Shown here piece after piece: positions 7,968 through 14,590 of a stretch of DNA of 14,590 bases. Origin of the DNA: DATDRS01 sp035291605 (GTDB lineage: Bacteria; Chloroflexota; Anaerolineae; Anaerolineales; UBA6663); contig DATDRS010000428.1 in the NCBI GenBank assembly GCA_035291605.1, forward strand, positions 1 to 14,590. The letters run 5' to 3'. Under the pieces are notes generated by a model. It saw only the letters and a list, made by a program, of their open reading frames with translations. It was not told the DNA's origin and did no database searches. The position numbers and the translations under genes are program-made. Numbering within the stretch: position 1 is the stretch's first letter; the number at the start of each line of letters is the position of its first letter.

Positions 7968-7973
7968 CACCTC
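7968..7973 (-). promoter_or_regulatory. Shine-Dalgarno fixing the TTG start of rfbD
   Basis: GAGGTG on the minus strand lies 5 nt from the TTG at 7962-7960. The only nearby ATG, 7975-7973, overlaps it and is followed by AGG TGA, so it cannot be the rfbD start. Confidence 0.6.
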
Positions 7974-8020
7974 ATGCAACGAGGCGACCGTCGTCGCCCC
8001 GAAAGGAGTGAGTGCACGAA

Positions 8021-8026
8021 ATTATA
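8021..8026 (-). promoter_or_regulatory. -10 box upstream of rfbD
   Basis: TATAAT on the minus strand, 58 nt before the rfbD TTG and in the gap after the phospholipase gene. No -35 hexamer is recognisable at 16-18 nt, where the bases are GC-rich. It would drive rfbD and the glycosyltransferases. Confidence 0.4.
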
Positions 8027-8049
8027 GCCGAAGCGGGAGCGCCGCGCGC

Positions 8050-8802
8050 TCAGAGTGTGCCCTCCCAGTAGGCCTCGATCAGTTGCAAACACAGGGCGAG
8101 GCCATCGGCCCGGTAACGATCGAGCCGCTCACGCGGCAGGCGGCTGAAGACGCGGCGGCGCATTTCGTTCGGCGACTCCACCAGGGCGGCGAAGGCGCGC
8201 GGGTCAGCGCCCATCCGCCCGGCAAACACCTCCGCCGTGCGGACTTCGCCCGTGTGCAACTGCCCGGCCACAAGGTCGCGCCACCCTCGCAGGGGCTTGT
8301 CCGCGAGGAACGGCAGCCAGTCCTGGGGCTGCGCCGCGCTCACCGAAACAGCCACCTTCTCCGGCAGCCGGCGCAGGTCGTCGGCGTCCAGGTAAGCACG
8401 CAGGGCGTTGTGCAGATAGATGCGCTTGGGGAATGTGCTCCACGTTTGCCGCTCGCCAAACACGGGGTCGAAGATGTCGCTGACCCACAACTGGTCGAGC
8501 GCGAGGTGGGCCAGGTAGCCCGCGAGGAAGGCGGCCTGGGCCGCCGGGAGTTGCCGGACGTGGGCGAGTTCCGGGTGGCGCGCGAACAGCCGCCGATGTG
8601 CGGGCGGCGCATTCCCGAGCGGGACGGGGAAGAAGTGCGTGGCCTCGCGGCTCTGCCCCGACACGGTCTGCGCATCCGGCGCGATGTTGCCGAAGAGAAA
8701 GGCCGGGAGTTCGGCGCTCAGGGCCGCCCGCACACCTGGCGCCAGCTCAGGCCGAGCCAGCATTTCCCGCGCGATGACGAGATGCGTGAAGGGGGTGGGC
8801 AT
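8050..8802 (-). CDS. zinc-dependent phospholipase C-like protein
   Basis: The 250-residue protein fits the zinc-dependent phospholipase C family (PF00882 type). Likely metal ligands are H7 in PTPFTHL, D43 in FGNIAPDA, H56 in THFFP, and H99 and D103 in GYLAHLALDQLW. The order and spacing of these motifs match the short bacterial members often called phospholipase C/P1 nuclease-like. No signal peptide is visible because the family motif begins at residue 2, so the protein may act in the cytoplasm; the substrate is unknown. The ATG at 8802 has no Shine-Dalgarno and the heptad array begins 11 nt upstream. It is divergent from nfeD and separated from rfbD by 87 nt that include a -10 box, so it is probably its own transcript or the first gene of the run. 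Confidence 0.82.
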   Translation of the reverse strand: MPTPFTHLVIAREMLARPELAPGVRAALSAELPAFLFGNIAPDAQTVSGQSREATHFFPVPLGNAPPAHRRLFARHPELAHVRQLPAAQAAFLAGYLAHLALDQLWVSDIFDPVFGERQTWSTFPKRIYLHNALRAYLDADDLRRLPEKVAVSVSAAQPQDWLPFLADKPLRGWRDLVAGQLHTGEVRTAEVFAGRMGADPRAFAALVESPNEMRRRVFSRLPRERLDRYRADGLALCLQLIEAYWEGTL

Positions 8803-8812
8803 GGTGGGTAGC

Positions 8813-8840
8813 GGATGGCAGGTGGCAGATGGCGGATAGC
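8813..8840. repeat. heptad tandem repeat, consensus RGRTGGC
   Basis: Four in-register heptads: GGATGGC, AGGTGGC, AGATGGC, GGATAGC. The array lies in the divergent gap between the phospholipase-like gene and nfeD. Confidence 0.85.
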
Positions 8841-8852
8841 GACTTGGCGTGC

Positions 8853-8894
8853 GCTATGCCATACGCGATAGGCGATATGCGATACGCAATAAGC
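8853..8894. repeat. heptad tandem repeat, consensus GATAYGC
   Basis: Six in-register heptads: GCTATGC, CATACGC, GATAGGC, GATATGC, GATACGC, AATAAGC. It lies 12 nt from the preceding array and has a different consensus. The last copy ends 24 nt before a TATAAT box. Confidence 0.88.
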
Positions 8895-8918
8895 CACGCG
8901 AAGCGGCCGCAAGCAGAG

Positions 8919-8924
8919 TATAAT
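8919..8924 (+). promoter_or_regulatory. -10 box upstream of nfeD
   Basis: TATAAT sits 16 nt before the ATG at 8941, so the leader would be only about 10 nt. No -35 box is seen; the expected position falls just after the heptad array. GAGG at 8931-8934 is 6 nt from the ATG. Confidence 0.4.
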
Positions 8925-8940
8925 CTGAGTGAGGCCAAAG

Positions 8941-10242
8941 ATGGAAAGGCTCGGCAAACTCTGGGTCTTGTGGATTGCGGCGCTGGCGATTGCGGCGGGC
9001 GGGTGGGGCCGTCCGGTCTCTGCCCAGACCGGCGGCGAGGCCGTGGTGCTCACCGTGGACGGCCCGCTGACGCCCGCGCTCACGACCTACATCGAGCGCA
9101 GCATGGCGCAGGCCCAGCGGGAGGAGGCCGCGCTCGTCATCCTGCAGCTCAACACGCCCGGCGGGCAGCTCGATTTGATGGAAGACATGGTGGCGGTGAT
9201 CCGCAACAGCCGCACGCCGGTGGTGGTGTTCGTCGCGCCGCGCGGGGCCATCGCCGGGAGCGCGGGGACGGTGATCACGCTGGCGGGGCACGCCAGCGCC
9301 ATGGCGCCCGAGACGGCCATCGGCGCAGCCAGCCCGGTGGGAGGCCAGGGCGAAAACTTAGGCTCCACGCTTGAATCCAAACTCAAGGAAGTGCTCAAGG
9401 CTAAAGTGCGCGCGCTCGCCGCCAATCGCCCGCCGGAGGCCATCGCCCTCGCCGAGGCCACTATCGAGACCGCCGAAGCCGCCACCGCCGAGGAGGCCCA
9501 CGCGGTCGGGCTGGTGGATTTCCTCGCCGCCGATGTACCGGATTTGTTGAATCAAATGGATGGCTTCACGGTGGAGGTGAATGGGGAGGCGCGGGTGCTC
9601 GCAACGCGCGGCCTCACCGTGGTCGAGGTTCAGATGAACCTGCTGGAGATCGTGCTGAACCTGCTGACCAATCCGAACGTCGTCTTCCTGCTGCTGGCGC
9701 TGGGCGCGCAGGCGATTTTGATTGAAATCTCCCAACCCGGCGGGTGGGTGGCCGGGTTTATCGGCGCGGTGTCCCTGGCGCTCGCATTCTACGGCCTCGG
9801 CGTGCTGCCCGTGAACTGGTTCGGCATTATCTTTATCGTCATCGCCTTTGCGCTGTTCATCCTGGATATCAACGCGCCGACGCACGGCGCGCTGACGGCT
9901 GCGGGCGCGGGGTCGCTCATCGTCGGCGCGCTCGTGCTGTTCAACTCGTCCAGCACCCCGGATTACTTTCGAGTCAGCGTGCCGCTGGTCGTCGGGACCT
10001 CGCTCGTCCTCGCCGCCGGTTTCGCGGCGCTCCTCATCTTCGCGCTGCGCGCCCAGTATCGCCCGGTGGTCGTCGGCGTGGAAAGCCTGATCGGGCAGGA
10101 GGGGGAGGCGCGCGGCCCGAACTCGGTGCAGGTGGCCGGGGAACTGTGGTCCGCCGAGGCGGAGGAAGGCGCGCTGGAGGCAGGGCAAAGGGTCATCGTG
10201 ACGGCTGTGAAGGGGCTGAAGGTGGTGGTGAGGAAGAGGTAG
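8941..10242 (+). CDS. nfeD: NfeD-family membrane-bound serine protease (STOPP)
   Basis: The full-length NfeD form (433 residues) joins a ClpP-like protease to a membrane domain and an OB-fold. Residues 1-28 are a signal peptide (hydrophobic 8-20, cleavage after VSA). The protease domain holds S107 in GSAGT as nucleophile, and K147 in ESKLKE, 40 residues later, is the likely general base, matching the Ser-Lys dyad spacing known in the archaeal homologue PH1510. LNTPGG lies near residue 65. Four or five hydrophobic helices follow between about 233 and 375, then a soluble beta-rich OB domain to the end. I chose ATG 8941 over GTG 8929 because GAGG at 8931-8934 is 6 nt before it. Such proteases usually pair with a stomatin/SPFH gene and cut it; none is adjacent here. 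The next gene is an FHA membrane protein. Confidence 0.93.
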   Translation: MERLGKLWVLWIAALAIAAGGWGRPVSAQTGGEAVVLTVDGPLTPALTTYIERSMAQAQREEAALVILQLNTPGGQLDLMEDMVAVIRNSRTPVVVFVAPRGAIAGSAGTVITLAGHASAMAPETAIGAASPVGGQGENLGSTLESKLKEVLKAKVRALAANRPPEAIALAEATIETAEAATAEEAHAVGLVDFLAADVPDLLNQMDGFTVEVNGEARVLATRGLTVVEVQMNLLEIVLNLLTNPNVVFLLLALGAQAILIEISQPGGWVAGFIGAVSLALAFYGLGVLPVNWFGIIFIVIAFALFILDINAPTHGALTAAGAGSLIVGALVLFNSSSTPDYFRVSVPLVVGTSLVLAAGFAALLIFALRAQYRPVVVGVESLIGQEGEARGPNSVQVAGELWSAEAEEGALEAGQRVIVTAVKGLKVVVRKR

Positions 10243-10310
10243 GCAACGGTGGCAGAAAAACGACGCCCGACTTATTTCGGATAAAGCCGGCTGAGGCGCG
10301 GAGAATAGAT

Positions 10311-10346
10311 CTTTGTGGAAATCTCTGTGAACTCCGTGTCTCTGTG
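10311..10346. repeat. CTYYGTG irregular tandem repeat
   Basis: CTTTGTG, CTCTGTG, CTCCGTG and CTCTGTG start at 10311, 10323, 10332 and 10340, with spacings of 12, 9 and 8. The array fills part of the 161-nt gap between nfeD and the FHA gene, which otherwise shows no clear terminator or promoter. Confidence 0.7.
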
Positions 10347-10403
10347 GTAAATTTGAGCGTTCTGACAGCCTATACCAAGCATAAAAACCCTGGAGGCAAC
10401 GTG

Positions 10404-10994
10404 ATGCAATCAAAAGGCAGTTATCGGCTGGTAGCGCAGTTGGGGCCAATGCCCGGCAAGGTTTACGAACTGACGAAGGAGGTCAGCACGATTGGCCGCG
10501 ACCTGCGGAGCGATATTGCGGTGAACGACGCGGAGGTCTCGCGCACGCACGCGCGGCTCGCCGCGCAGGCCGACGGCTACCTGGTGGAGGACTTAATGAG
10601 CACGAACGGCACGTACGTGAACGGCCAGCGCCTCACCGCGCCCAAACTGCTGCGCCCCGGCGATATTCTTGGCCTCGGCGAGACGGTCACGCTGCAGTTT
10701 GAGCTTGTGCCCGAACCGGGCGCAGCGCCGACGGTCGCGCAGTCTTCCCCTGCCCCGGCGATGTTCTCCATGCCCACCCCGGACTACCCGCCGTCCGGCC
10801 AGGCGATGCCGGCGCCCCCGCCGATCTCGGAGGGCGCGCCCGAGCCGGAACCCAAGAAACGCGGCCCGATGTTCTGGCTGGCGGTTGGCTGTGGCTGCCT
10901 CACCGCGCTGGCCTGCCTGGCTGGCGCGATTGCGCTTGGCGTTTACCTGTGGAACGCGCCCCCGGAGTTCTGGCAGAGCATTGGGTTGGGGTAG
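10404..10994 (+). CDS. FHA-domain protein with C-terminal membrane anchor
   Basis: The protein has 196 residues. The FHA domain (about 10-100) shows all the phosphothreonine-binding landmarks: G31-R32, S46-R47-x-H49 and N68-G69. A proline-rich linker (about 105-150) is followed by a positively charged KKR (151-153) and one hydrophobic helix (about 157-182), giving an anchored protein with its FHA domain in the cytoplasm. It probably binds phosphothreonine on a kinase substrate; no kinase or phosphatase gene is in the window. ATG 10404 has GGAGG at 10392-10396, 7 nt upstream; the in-frame GTG at 10401 is closer than optimal. The frame is open far upstream, but that part overlaps nfeD in another frame and is only a GC-rich shadow. 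The cysteine pair CGC at 163-165 in the helix is notable. The partner is unknown. Confidence 0.88.
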   Translation: MQSKGSYRLVAQLGPMPGKVYELTKEVSTIGRDLRSDIAVNDAEVSRTHARLAAQADGYLVEDLMSTNGTYVNGQRLTAPKLLRPGDILGLGETVTLQFELVPEPGAAPTVAQSSPAPAMFSMPTPDYPPSGQAMPAPPPISEGAPEPEPKKRGPMFWLAVGCGCLTALACLAGAIALGVYLWNAPPEFWQSIGLG

Positions 10995-11147
10995 TACGAG
11001 AGCAGGAGCACTCGGAAAAAGCGACAACGCGAACAGTCAGCGAACCCGACTTACTTCCTGACCGAACTTCTGAAAATCTCAGAAATACGCCGCGTGGGTC
11101 GAGAAATGCTGGCCAAGTCAGACAAGGGTGAGAATGATGAACGATGA
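10995..11147 (+). pseudogene. possible C-terminal remnant of a lost gene
   Basis: The frame directly after the FHA stop is open to a TGA at 11145-11147. From about 11049 it reads like a normal helical C-terminus (YFLTELLKISEIRR, then REMLAKSDK), and it runs 14 nt into the start of the methyltransferase gene. It has no ATG except one near its end, so it is not an intact gene. A perfect inverted repeat TTCTGA/TCAGAA (11068-11084) lies in it. Composition becomes less GC-rich here, so it may mark the left edge of the segment carrying the methyltransferase. It may also be chance. Confidence 0.3.
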
Positions 11148-12249
11148 GAAACCACCTTTAGATCAGATATTAAAAGGGGACTGTATTCAGGTTTTGGACA
11201 CTCTGCCAGAGAAATCAGTTGACCTGATTTTTGCCGACCCTCCTTATAACCTGCAACTCTCACAAGAACTCTGGCGGCCCAATATGACTAAAGTGGACGC
11301 CGTAGATGACGAGTGGGATAAGTTCGGCGGATTTGCAGAGTACGACCAGTTTACACGCGATTGGCTAATGGGCTGTCGGCGCGTACTCAAGGATACAGGG
11401 ACGATTTGGGTGATGGGTTCCTACCACAACATCTATCGGGTAGGAACTATCTTGATGGACTTGGGTTACTGGATACTCAATGATATTGTCTGGATAAAGA
11501 CCAATCCCATGCCCAACTTCAGGGGCGTTCGGTTCACCAACGCTCACGAGACTCTGCTTTGGGCGCAGAAGATAAAGGGCGCGCGGTATACGTTCAACTA
11601 TCACACGATGAAGTCGTTGAATGACGACTTGCAAATGCGAAGTGATTGGGAAATCCCGCTGTGTACCGGCAGAGAGCGGATAAAGGTAAATGGAGAGAAG
11701 GCGCACACGACACAAAAGCCTGAAGCCCTGCTCTATCGCGTCATCCTGTCCAGTTCTAATGGCGGCGACATAGTGCTGGACCCATTTTTCGGAACTGGAA
11801 CTACTGGCGCGGTTGCCAAGAAACTAAAAAGGCACTGGATAGGTATTGAAAGGGATAAAGATTACATCAAGGTAGCACAGGCAAGAATTGCCGCTATCCA
11901 GGCGGATATGCCTTCGGATGAGGTCTATGTGTTTCCGAGCAAGCGCAACCGCCCCCGCATTCCGTTCGGCGCACTTCTCGAAAACGGTTGGCTCAAGCCC
12001 GGACAGAAACTTTACTTTGGAAAAACAGGGGAGATTACAACCAGGGTTTTGGCTAACGGCACGATAAAACACAATGGTACAACTGGCTCAATCCATCAAG
12101 TTGGCCGGGAGATTCAAAAGGCTCCTTGCAACGGATGGGAGCACTGGTATTACATTGATGAGAGCACAGGCGAGAGAGTAGTCATTGATAAATTGCGCGA
12201 AAGACTTTATGCGGAGAGCAATTGCACAGAAACGAACTCAGAAGAATGA
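11134..12249 (+). CDS. ccrM: CcrM/M.HinfI-type adenine DNA methyltransferase (predicted GANTC)
   Basis: The 371-residue protein is a beta-class N6-adenine methyltransferase: motif IV DPPY at 35-38 precedes the SAM-binding DPFFGTGTTG at 216-225. The stretches DPPYNLQL, KVDAVDD.W, GSYHNIYRVG, NPMPNFRG, QMRSDW and QKPEALLYRVI are those I know from Caulobacter CcrM, which methylates GANTC. Residues about 277-360 form a C-terminal RAMA domain (IPFGALLENGWLKPG, then NGWEHWYY). CcrM marks the cell cycle in alphaproteobacteria; in other groups close relatives belong to HinfI-like restriction systems, and no endonuclease is visible here. ATG 11134 follows AAGGG (11124-11128); GTG 11128 and ATG 11137 are alternatives. 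One sampled line is 37% GC against 77% in the next gene, a sign of transfer. The GANTC specificity is inferred from similarity. Confidence 0.93.
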   Translation: MMNDEKPPLDQILKGDCIQVLDTLPEKSVDLIFADPPYNLQLSQELWRPNMTKVDAVDDEWDKFGGFAEYDQFTRDWLMGCRRVLKDTGTIWVMGSYHNIYRVGTILMDLGYWILNDIVWIKTNPMPNFRGVRFTNAHETLLWAQKIKGARYTFNYHTMKSLNDDLQMRSDWEIPLCTGRERIKVNGEKAHTTQKPEALLYRVILSSSNGGDIVLDPFFGTGTTGAVAKKLKRHWIGIERDKDYIKVAQARIAAIQADMPSDEVYVFPSKRNRPRIPFGALLENGWLKPGQKLYFGKTGEITTRVLANGTIKHNGTTGSIHQVGREIQKAPCNGWEHWYYIDESTGERVVIDKLRERLYAESNCTETNSEE

Positions 12250-12280
12250 CAGGGGTGTGCGCCAATCCTGCGCGCCCCTG
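12250..12280 (+). terminator. GC-rich hairpin directly after the CcrM-like gene
   Basis: CAGGGG at 12250-12255 pairs with CCCCTG at 12275-12280, and TGCGC pairs with GCGCG inside it, with a 2-nt bulge and a 7-nt loop. It begins at the base after the TGA. There is no T-run behind it, so it may be a weak intrinsic terminator or an mRNA 3'-end stabiliser. Confidence 0.45.
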
Positions 12281-12413
12281 ACGTCGCTCTGCGTCGCTCC
12301 AGCGTCGCGCCCGAACGCCGCGGTTACCCCCAAGAGTTCCAGCCAGCGCCTTCCCTTCTTGAATAGCAATACCATTTTTACAAGTCAATGCAGCAGGAGG
12401 GTAAACTGAAAGA

Positions 12414-12851
12414 ATGAAACTCCGCACAGGAGACCCCTGGATGTCAGCGAATGACTATGGCCGCTCACTCATCGCGTTGACGATCAATCTGCTCGTGCGC
12501 GACATCGAAAAGGCGCTCGTCTTTCAGCGCGAGGTGCTGGACGCGAAGGTGGTTTACAGCGACCCGGACTTCGCCGTCGTGCAGGCCTTCGGCGGCGAAT
12601 GGATGCTCCACGCCGACCACACTTATCAGGGCCACGTCATGGAAGGCGTCGTCACGGGCGTCGCCCGGCGCGGCGCAGGCATCGAATTGCGCCTGCACGG
12701 GCGCGACCCGGACGAAGCCGAAGCCGCCGCGCGGCGATTGGGGTTCACCGTCCTGGCGGGCGCGGCCGACACCGGACACGGCCTGCGCGAGGCGTTTCTG
12801 ATGGACGCTGATGGTTACGTCTGGGTCCCGGACGTGCAGGTCCGGCCCTGA
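12414..12851 (+). CDS. VOC (glyoxalase/bleomycin resistance) family protein
   Basis: The 145-residue protein has the beta-alpha-beta-beta-beta pattern of the vicinal oxygen chelate fold: ALTINLLVRDIEKALVFQREVLDAKVVY, later EWMLHADH, then GIELRLHGRDPDEAEAAARRLGFTVL and a terminal FLMDADGYVWVP. Family members bind a metal and act as glyoxalases, dioxygenases or antibiotic-binding proteins; which one this is cannot be told. The metal-ligand set is not clear. ATG 12414 has a GGAGG 13 nt upstream, which is long. An in-frame ATG at 12441 has AGGAGA at 12428-12433, 7 nt upstream, and is a good alternative; the segment between (MKLRTGDPW) looks protein-like, so I kept the longer form. The gene returns to high GC (77% in a sampled line) after the methyltransferase and stands alone. 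Confidence 0.82.
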   Translation: MKLRTGDPWMSANDYGRSLIALTINLLVRDIEKALVFQREVLDAKVVYSDPDFAVVQAFGGEWMLHADHTYQGHVMEGVVTGVARRGAGIELRLHGRDPDEAEAAARRLGFTVLAGAADTGHGLREAFLMDADGYVWVPDVQVRP

Positions 12852-12999
12852 CGGCCCCGGTCCTGGAAACATAGTAAGACCTCGTGGAGTACGCTGAGAG
12901 GAAGCCAGCTGCCTGACCGTTTTGATCTCGCACAAACACAGCGAGGTTCTCCCTATTATGAATAGTCCAACTATCACCGCTGATTGTGCATGAGTTGCT

Positions 13000-13024
13000 C
13001 TGGCGGCAGCGTAACTGCCGTCAG
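13000..13024. terminator. 10-bp hairpin between convergent genes
   Basis: CTGGCGGCAG (13000-13009) pairs with CTGCCGTCAG (13015-13024) around the 5-nt loop CGTAA, one G.U pair included. It lies between the convergent VOC and HMT-MetF genes (gap 12852-13050). No T-run follows on either strand, so it is a possible bidirectional terminator. The rest of the gap is about 52% GC with nothing else recognised. Confidence 0.45.
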
Positions 13025-13050
13025 AAGGATAGTGAATAATCCCCTGTTCT

Positions 13051-14590
13051 TTATCCAGTTACGGAAGAGGCGACTTTCCCCCTCACCCGCTCAATGATCT
13101 CCGCCGCCAGGTCGTAGCGTCCGAACGGCGGCATGAGATATGCGCCGCGCACCGCTGGGACGTCTTGCAGCTCGGCCAGCAACTCCTGGGCGATGCGCAC
13201 CCCCTCTTCCGCCCCGTTCTCGGCCCCGGCGATGCGTTGGCGCAGCAGCTCAGGGATCGAGATGCCCGGCACTTCGTTGTGCAAAAAGTTGGCGTGACGT
13301 GCGCTGTAGAGGGGCAGCACCCCGACCAAAAGCGGCAAAGTCAGCAGGCCATGCCGCGCCTCGTAACGGCGGATGAGCTCCCGCATGGGCGCAATGTCGT
13401 ACACGGGCTGCGTCAGGGCAAAGTCGGCCCCGGCGACGATCTTCTTGCGCAAGGCCCTGATCTCTTTGTCCATATCTGGCGCGCTCAGGTTCACCGCGCA
13501 TCCTGCCAGAAACGAGGTCGGCTGGCCGATGTCCGCTCCCGAATGATCCACACCCGCGTTGAAGCCCTGCTTGATGAGCTTGATCAGTCCCGAGGGCACC
13601 ACGTCGTAGTTATCCATCGCCTCAGGGTAATCGCCGACGGAGGTGGGGTCGCCCATCACGACGAAGACGTTGCGCACCCCGAGCGCGTGCGCGGCGAGCA
13701 AGTCGCCCTGCACCCGCAGGAGGTTGCGCCCCCGCGTGGGGAAGTGCAGCACCGCCTCGATCTTCACCTCCTGCTGGACGAGGTGACACACGGCCCAGGC
13801 GGACATCCGCATCCGGGCCATCGGCGAGTCGGCCACGTTGATCACGTCCGCCCCAGCCTCGGCCAGCAGGTGCGCCCCGGCGAGCAGCTTGTGCGTGCTG
13901 AATCCGCGCGGCGGGTCCATCTCCACGCCGATCACGAACTTGCCTGACGCCAGTTTCTCCGCGAATTGTGTGGGCCGGTCAGCGGGCGCGACCCGCTCCT
14001 CATGGTCGGCGGCGAAGAAGATGCGACGTTCCCGGGGTTTGCCCGGCGGCGCGTCGAGCGCGGCCCGCATGGCGGCGATGTGTTCCGGCGTCGTCCCGCA
14101 GCAACCGCCGATGATCTTCGCCCCGGCCTCGGCAAATGCCAGCGCATACTCGGCAAAGTACTCGGGCGTCGCCGGGTACATGATGCGCCCGCTCACCTGT
14201 TCCGGCCAGCCCGCGTTGGGCTTGGCGGCGAAGCGGGCTTCCGGCGCGACCGGCTTCATCGCATTGAGAATTCGCAGCACCTGCGCCGGGCCGCCGGAGC
14301 AGTTCACGCCGATGAAGTCCGCGCCGAGCTTCGCCATCTCCGTTCCAACTTTGGTCGGACTGTCGCCCAATAGCGTACGGTCGTCACGCGTGAACGTCAT
14401 CGTCGCGATGACCGGGGTTTTGCCAATATCTTTTGCCGCGCGCACCGCCTCGGCGATTTCGTACAGGTCGCTCATCGTCTCGACGACGATGAGATCGGCG
14501 CCCGCGGCGACGAGCGCCTCAATCTGCTCCCGGAACGCGGCGTAGGCCTGAGCCGGTTTGACCCGCCCGAAGGGGGCCAGGCGCACCCCC
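13051..14590 (-). CDS. bifunctional homocysteine S-methyltransferase / methylenetetrahydrofolate reductase, partial
   Basis: This fused enzyme (YitJ-like) first transfers a methyl group to homocysteine and also reduces 5,10-methylene-THF. The visible part starts inside the methyltransferase TIM barrel: VVETMSDLYEI, the zinc cysteine in GVNCSGGP, then the CC pair in GGCCGTTPEHI. A linker leads to the MTHFR domain with GVEMDPPRG (the catalytic glutamate position), VMGDPTS (flavin-binding aspartate) and LTQPVYD (the folate-contacting glutamine). A GTG at 14586 is only an artefact of the window edge: family members have about 100 more residues before GRVKPAQAY, so the gene continues to the right. 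It ends at 13051 with a hairpin 27 nt beyond its stop. It is convergent with the VOC gene. No riboswitch can be judged because the 5' end is missing. Confidence 0.93.
   Translation of the reverse strand, partial: GVRLAPFGRVKPAQAYAAFREQIEALVAAGADLIVVETMSDLYEIAEAVRAAKDIGKTPVIATMTFTRDDRTLLGDSPTKVGTEMAKLGADFIGVNCSGGPAQVLRILNAMKPVAPEARFAAKPNAGWPEQVSGRIMYPATPEYFAEYALAFAEAGAKIIGGCCGTTPEHIAAMRAALDAPPGKPRERRIFFAADHEERVAPADRPTQFAEKLASGKFVIGVEMDPPRGFSTHKLLAGAHLLAEAGADVINVADSPMARMRMSAWAVCHLVQQEVKIEAVLHFPTRGRNLLRVQGDLLAAHALGVRNVFVVMGDPTSVGDYPEAMDNYDVVPSGLIKLIKQGFNAGVDHSGADIGQPTSFLAGCAVNLSAPDMDKEIRALRKKIVAGADFALTQPVYDIAPMRELIRRYEARHGLLTLPLLVGVLPLYSARHANFLHNEVPGISIPELLRQRIAGAENGAEEGVRIAQELLAELQDVPAVRGAYLMPPFGRYDLAAEIIERVRGKVASSVTG

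Noticed and set aside
7357..8811. Plus-strand open frame of 484 codons
   Set aside because: It spans the antisense of both rfbD and the phospholipase-like gene; high GC removes stops, and the translation is rich in R, G, D and H without motifs.
8813..8894. CRISPR-like array
   Set aside because: Units are 7 bases with no spacers, so these are simple tandem repeats.
10353..10376. Promoter TTGAGC...TATACC before the FHA gene
   Set aside because: The spacing is only 12 nt, too short for a sigma-70-type promoter.
9744..10403. Upstream extension of the FHA frame to 416 codons
   Set aside because: The first 220 codons are an alternative frame of nfeD plus a repeat region; GGAGG fixes the start at 10404.
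9358..10449. Minus-strand open frame of 363 codons
   Set aside because: It is antisense to nfeD, whose signal peptide, Ser-Lys dyad and membrane helices are convincing.
11068..11084. Inverted repeat TTCTGA/TCAGAA as an operator
   Set aside because: A 6-bp palindrome with a 5-nt gap is too short to assign to a regulator, and no regulator gene is near.
12185..12409. Small plus-strand frame of 74 codons after the CcrM-like gene
   Set aside because: Most of it overlaps the end of the methyltransferase or the hairpin region, and it has no Shine-Dalgarno or recognisable domain.

Overview
The window reads as bacterial chromosome, mostly GC-rich, with two lower-GC inserts. Gene content fits an Anaerolineae-like Chloroflexota genome best: a fused homocysteine methyltransferase/MTHFR, a membrane NfeD protease, a zinc-dependent phospholipase C-like protein, an RmlD plus family-2 glycosyltransferases, and heptameric tandem repeats between genes. 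That assignment is inferred from gene types and repeat style, not proven.

Left part (1-4600, minus strand): a HerA/FtsK-type ATPase followed 4 nt later by a very large N6-adenine DNA methyltransferase whose frame stays open to base 1 (963 codons, C-terminus outside the window). The methyltransferase carries an N-terminal PD-(D/E)XK-like region. The pair looks like the 5' half of a phage-defence or restriction-modification operon that continues to the left. Its GC content (about 45-53% in sampled 60-base lines) is well below its neighbours (about 73%), and the change falls at the rnhB stop codon.

Middle part (4625-8802, minus strand): in transcription order, a phospholipase C-like protein (8802-8050), then rfbD, a rhamnosyltransferase-like GT2, an ALG5-like GT2 and rnhB. 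The rfbD to rnhB genes are closely spaced and probably form an operon for cell-surface glycan synthesis with RNase HII at its end; a promoter overlapping the rnhB stop then starts the herA-methyltransferase module.

Right part, plus strand (8941-12851): NfeD membrane serine protease, a membrane-anchored FHA protein, a CcrM/M.HinfI-type adenine methyltransferase (predicted GANTC) in a second low-GC patch, and a VOC-family protein. A reading-frame remnant precedes the CcrM-like gene. The window closes with the bifunctional HMT-MetF gene on the minus strand (13051 to the edge, N-terminus missing).

Five of the intergenic gaps in the GC-rich chromosome contain different 7-8 base tandem repeats, and some of them supply the last codons of the genes they follow. 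None are seen next to the low-GC genes. No tRNA, rRNA, CRISPR array or transposase was recognised.
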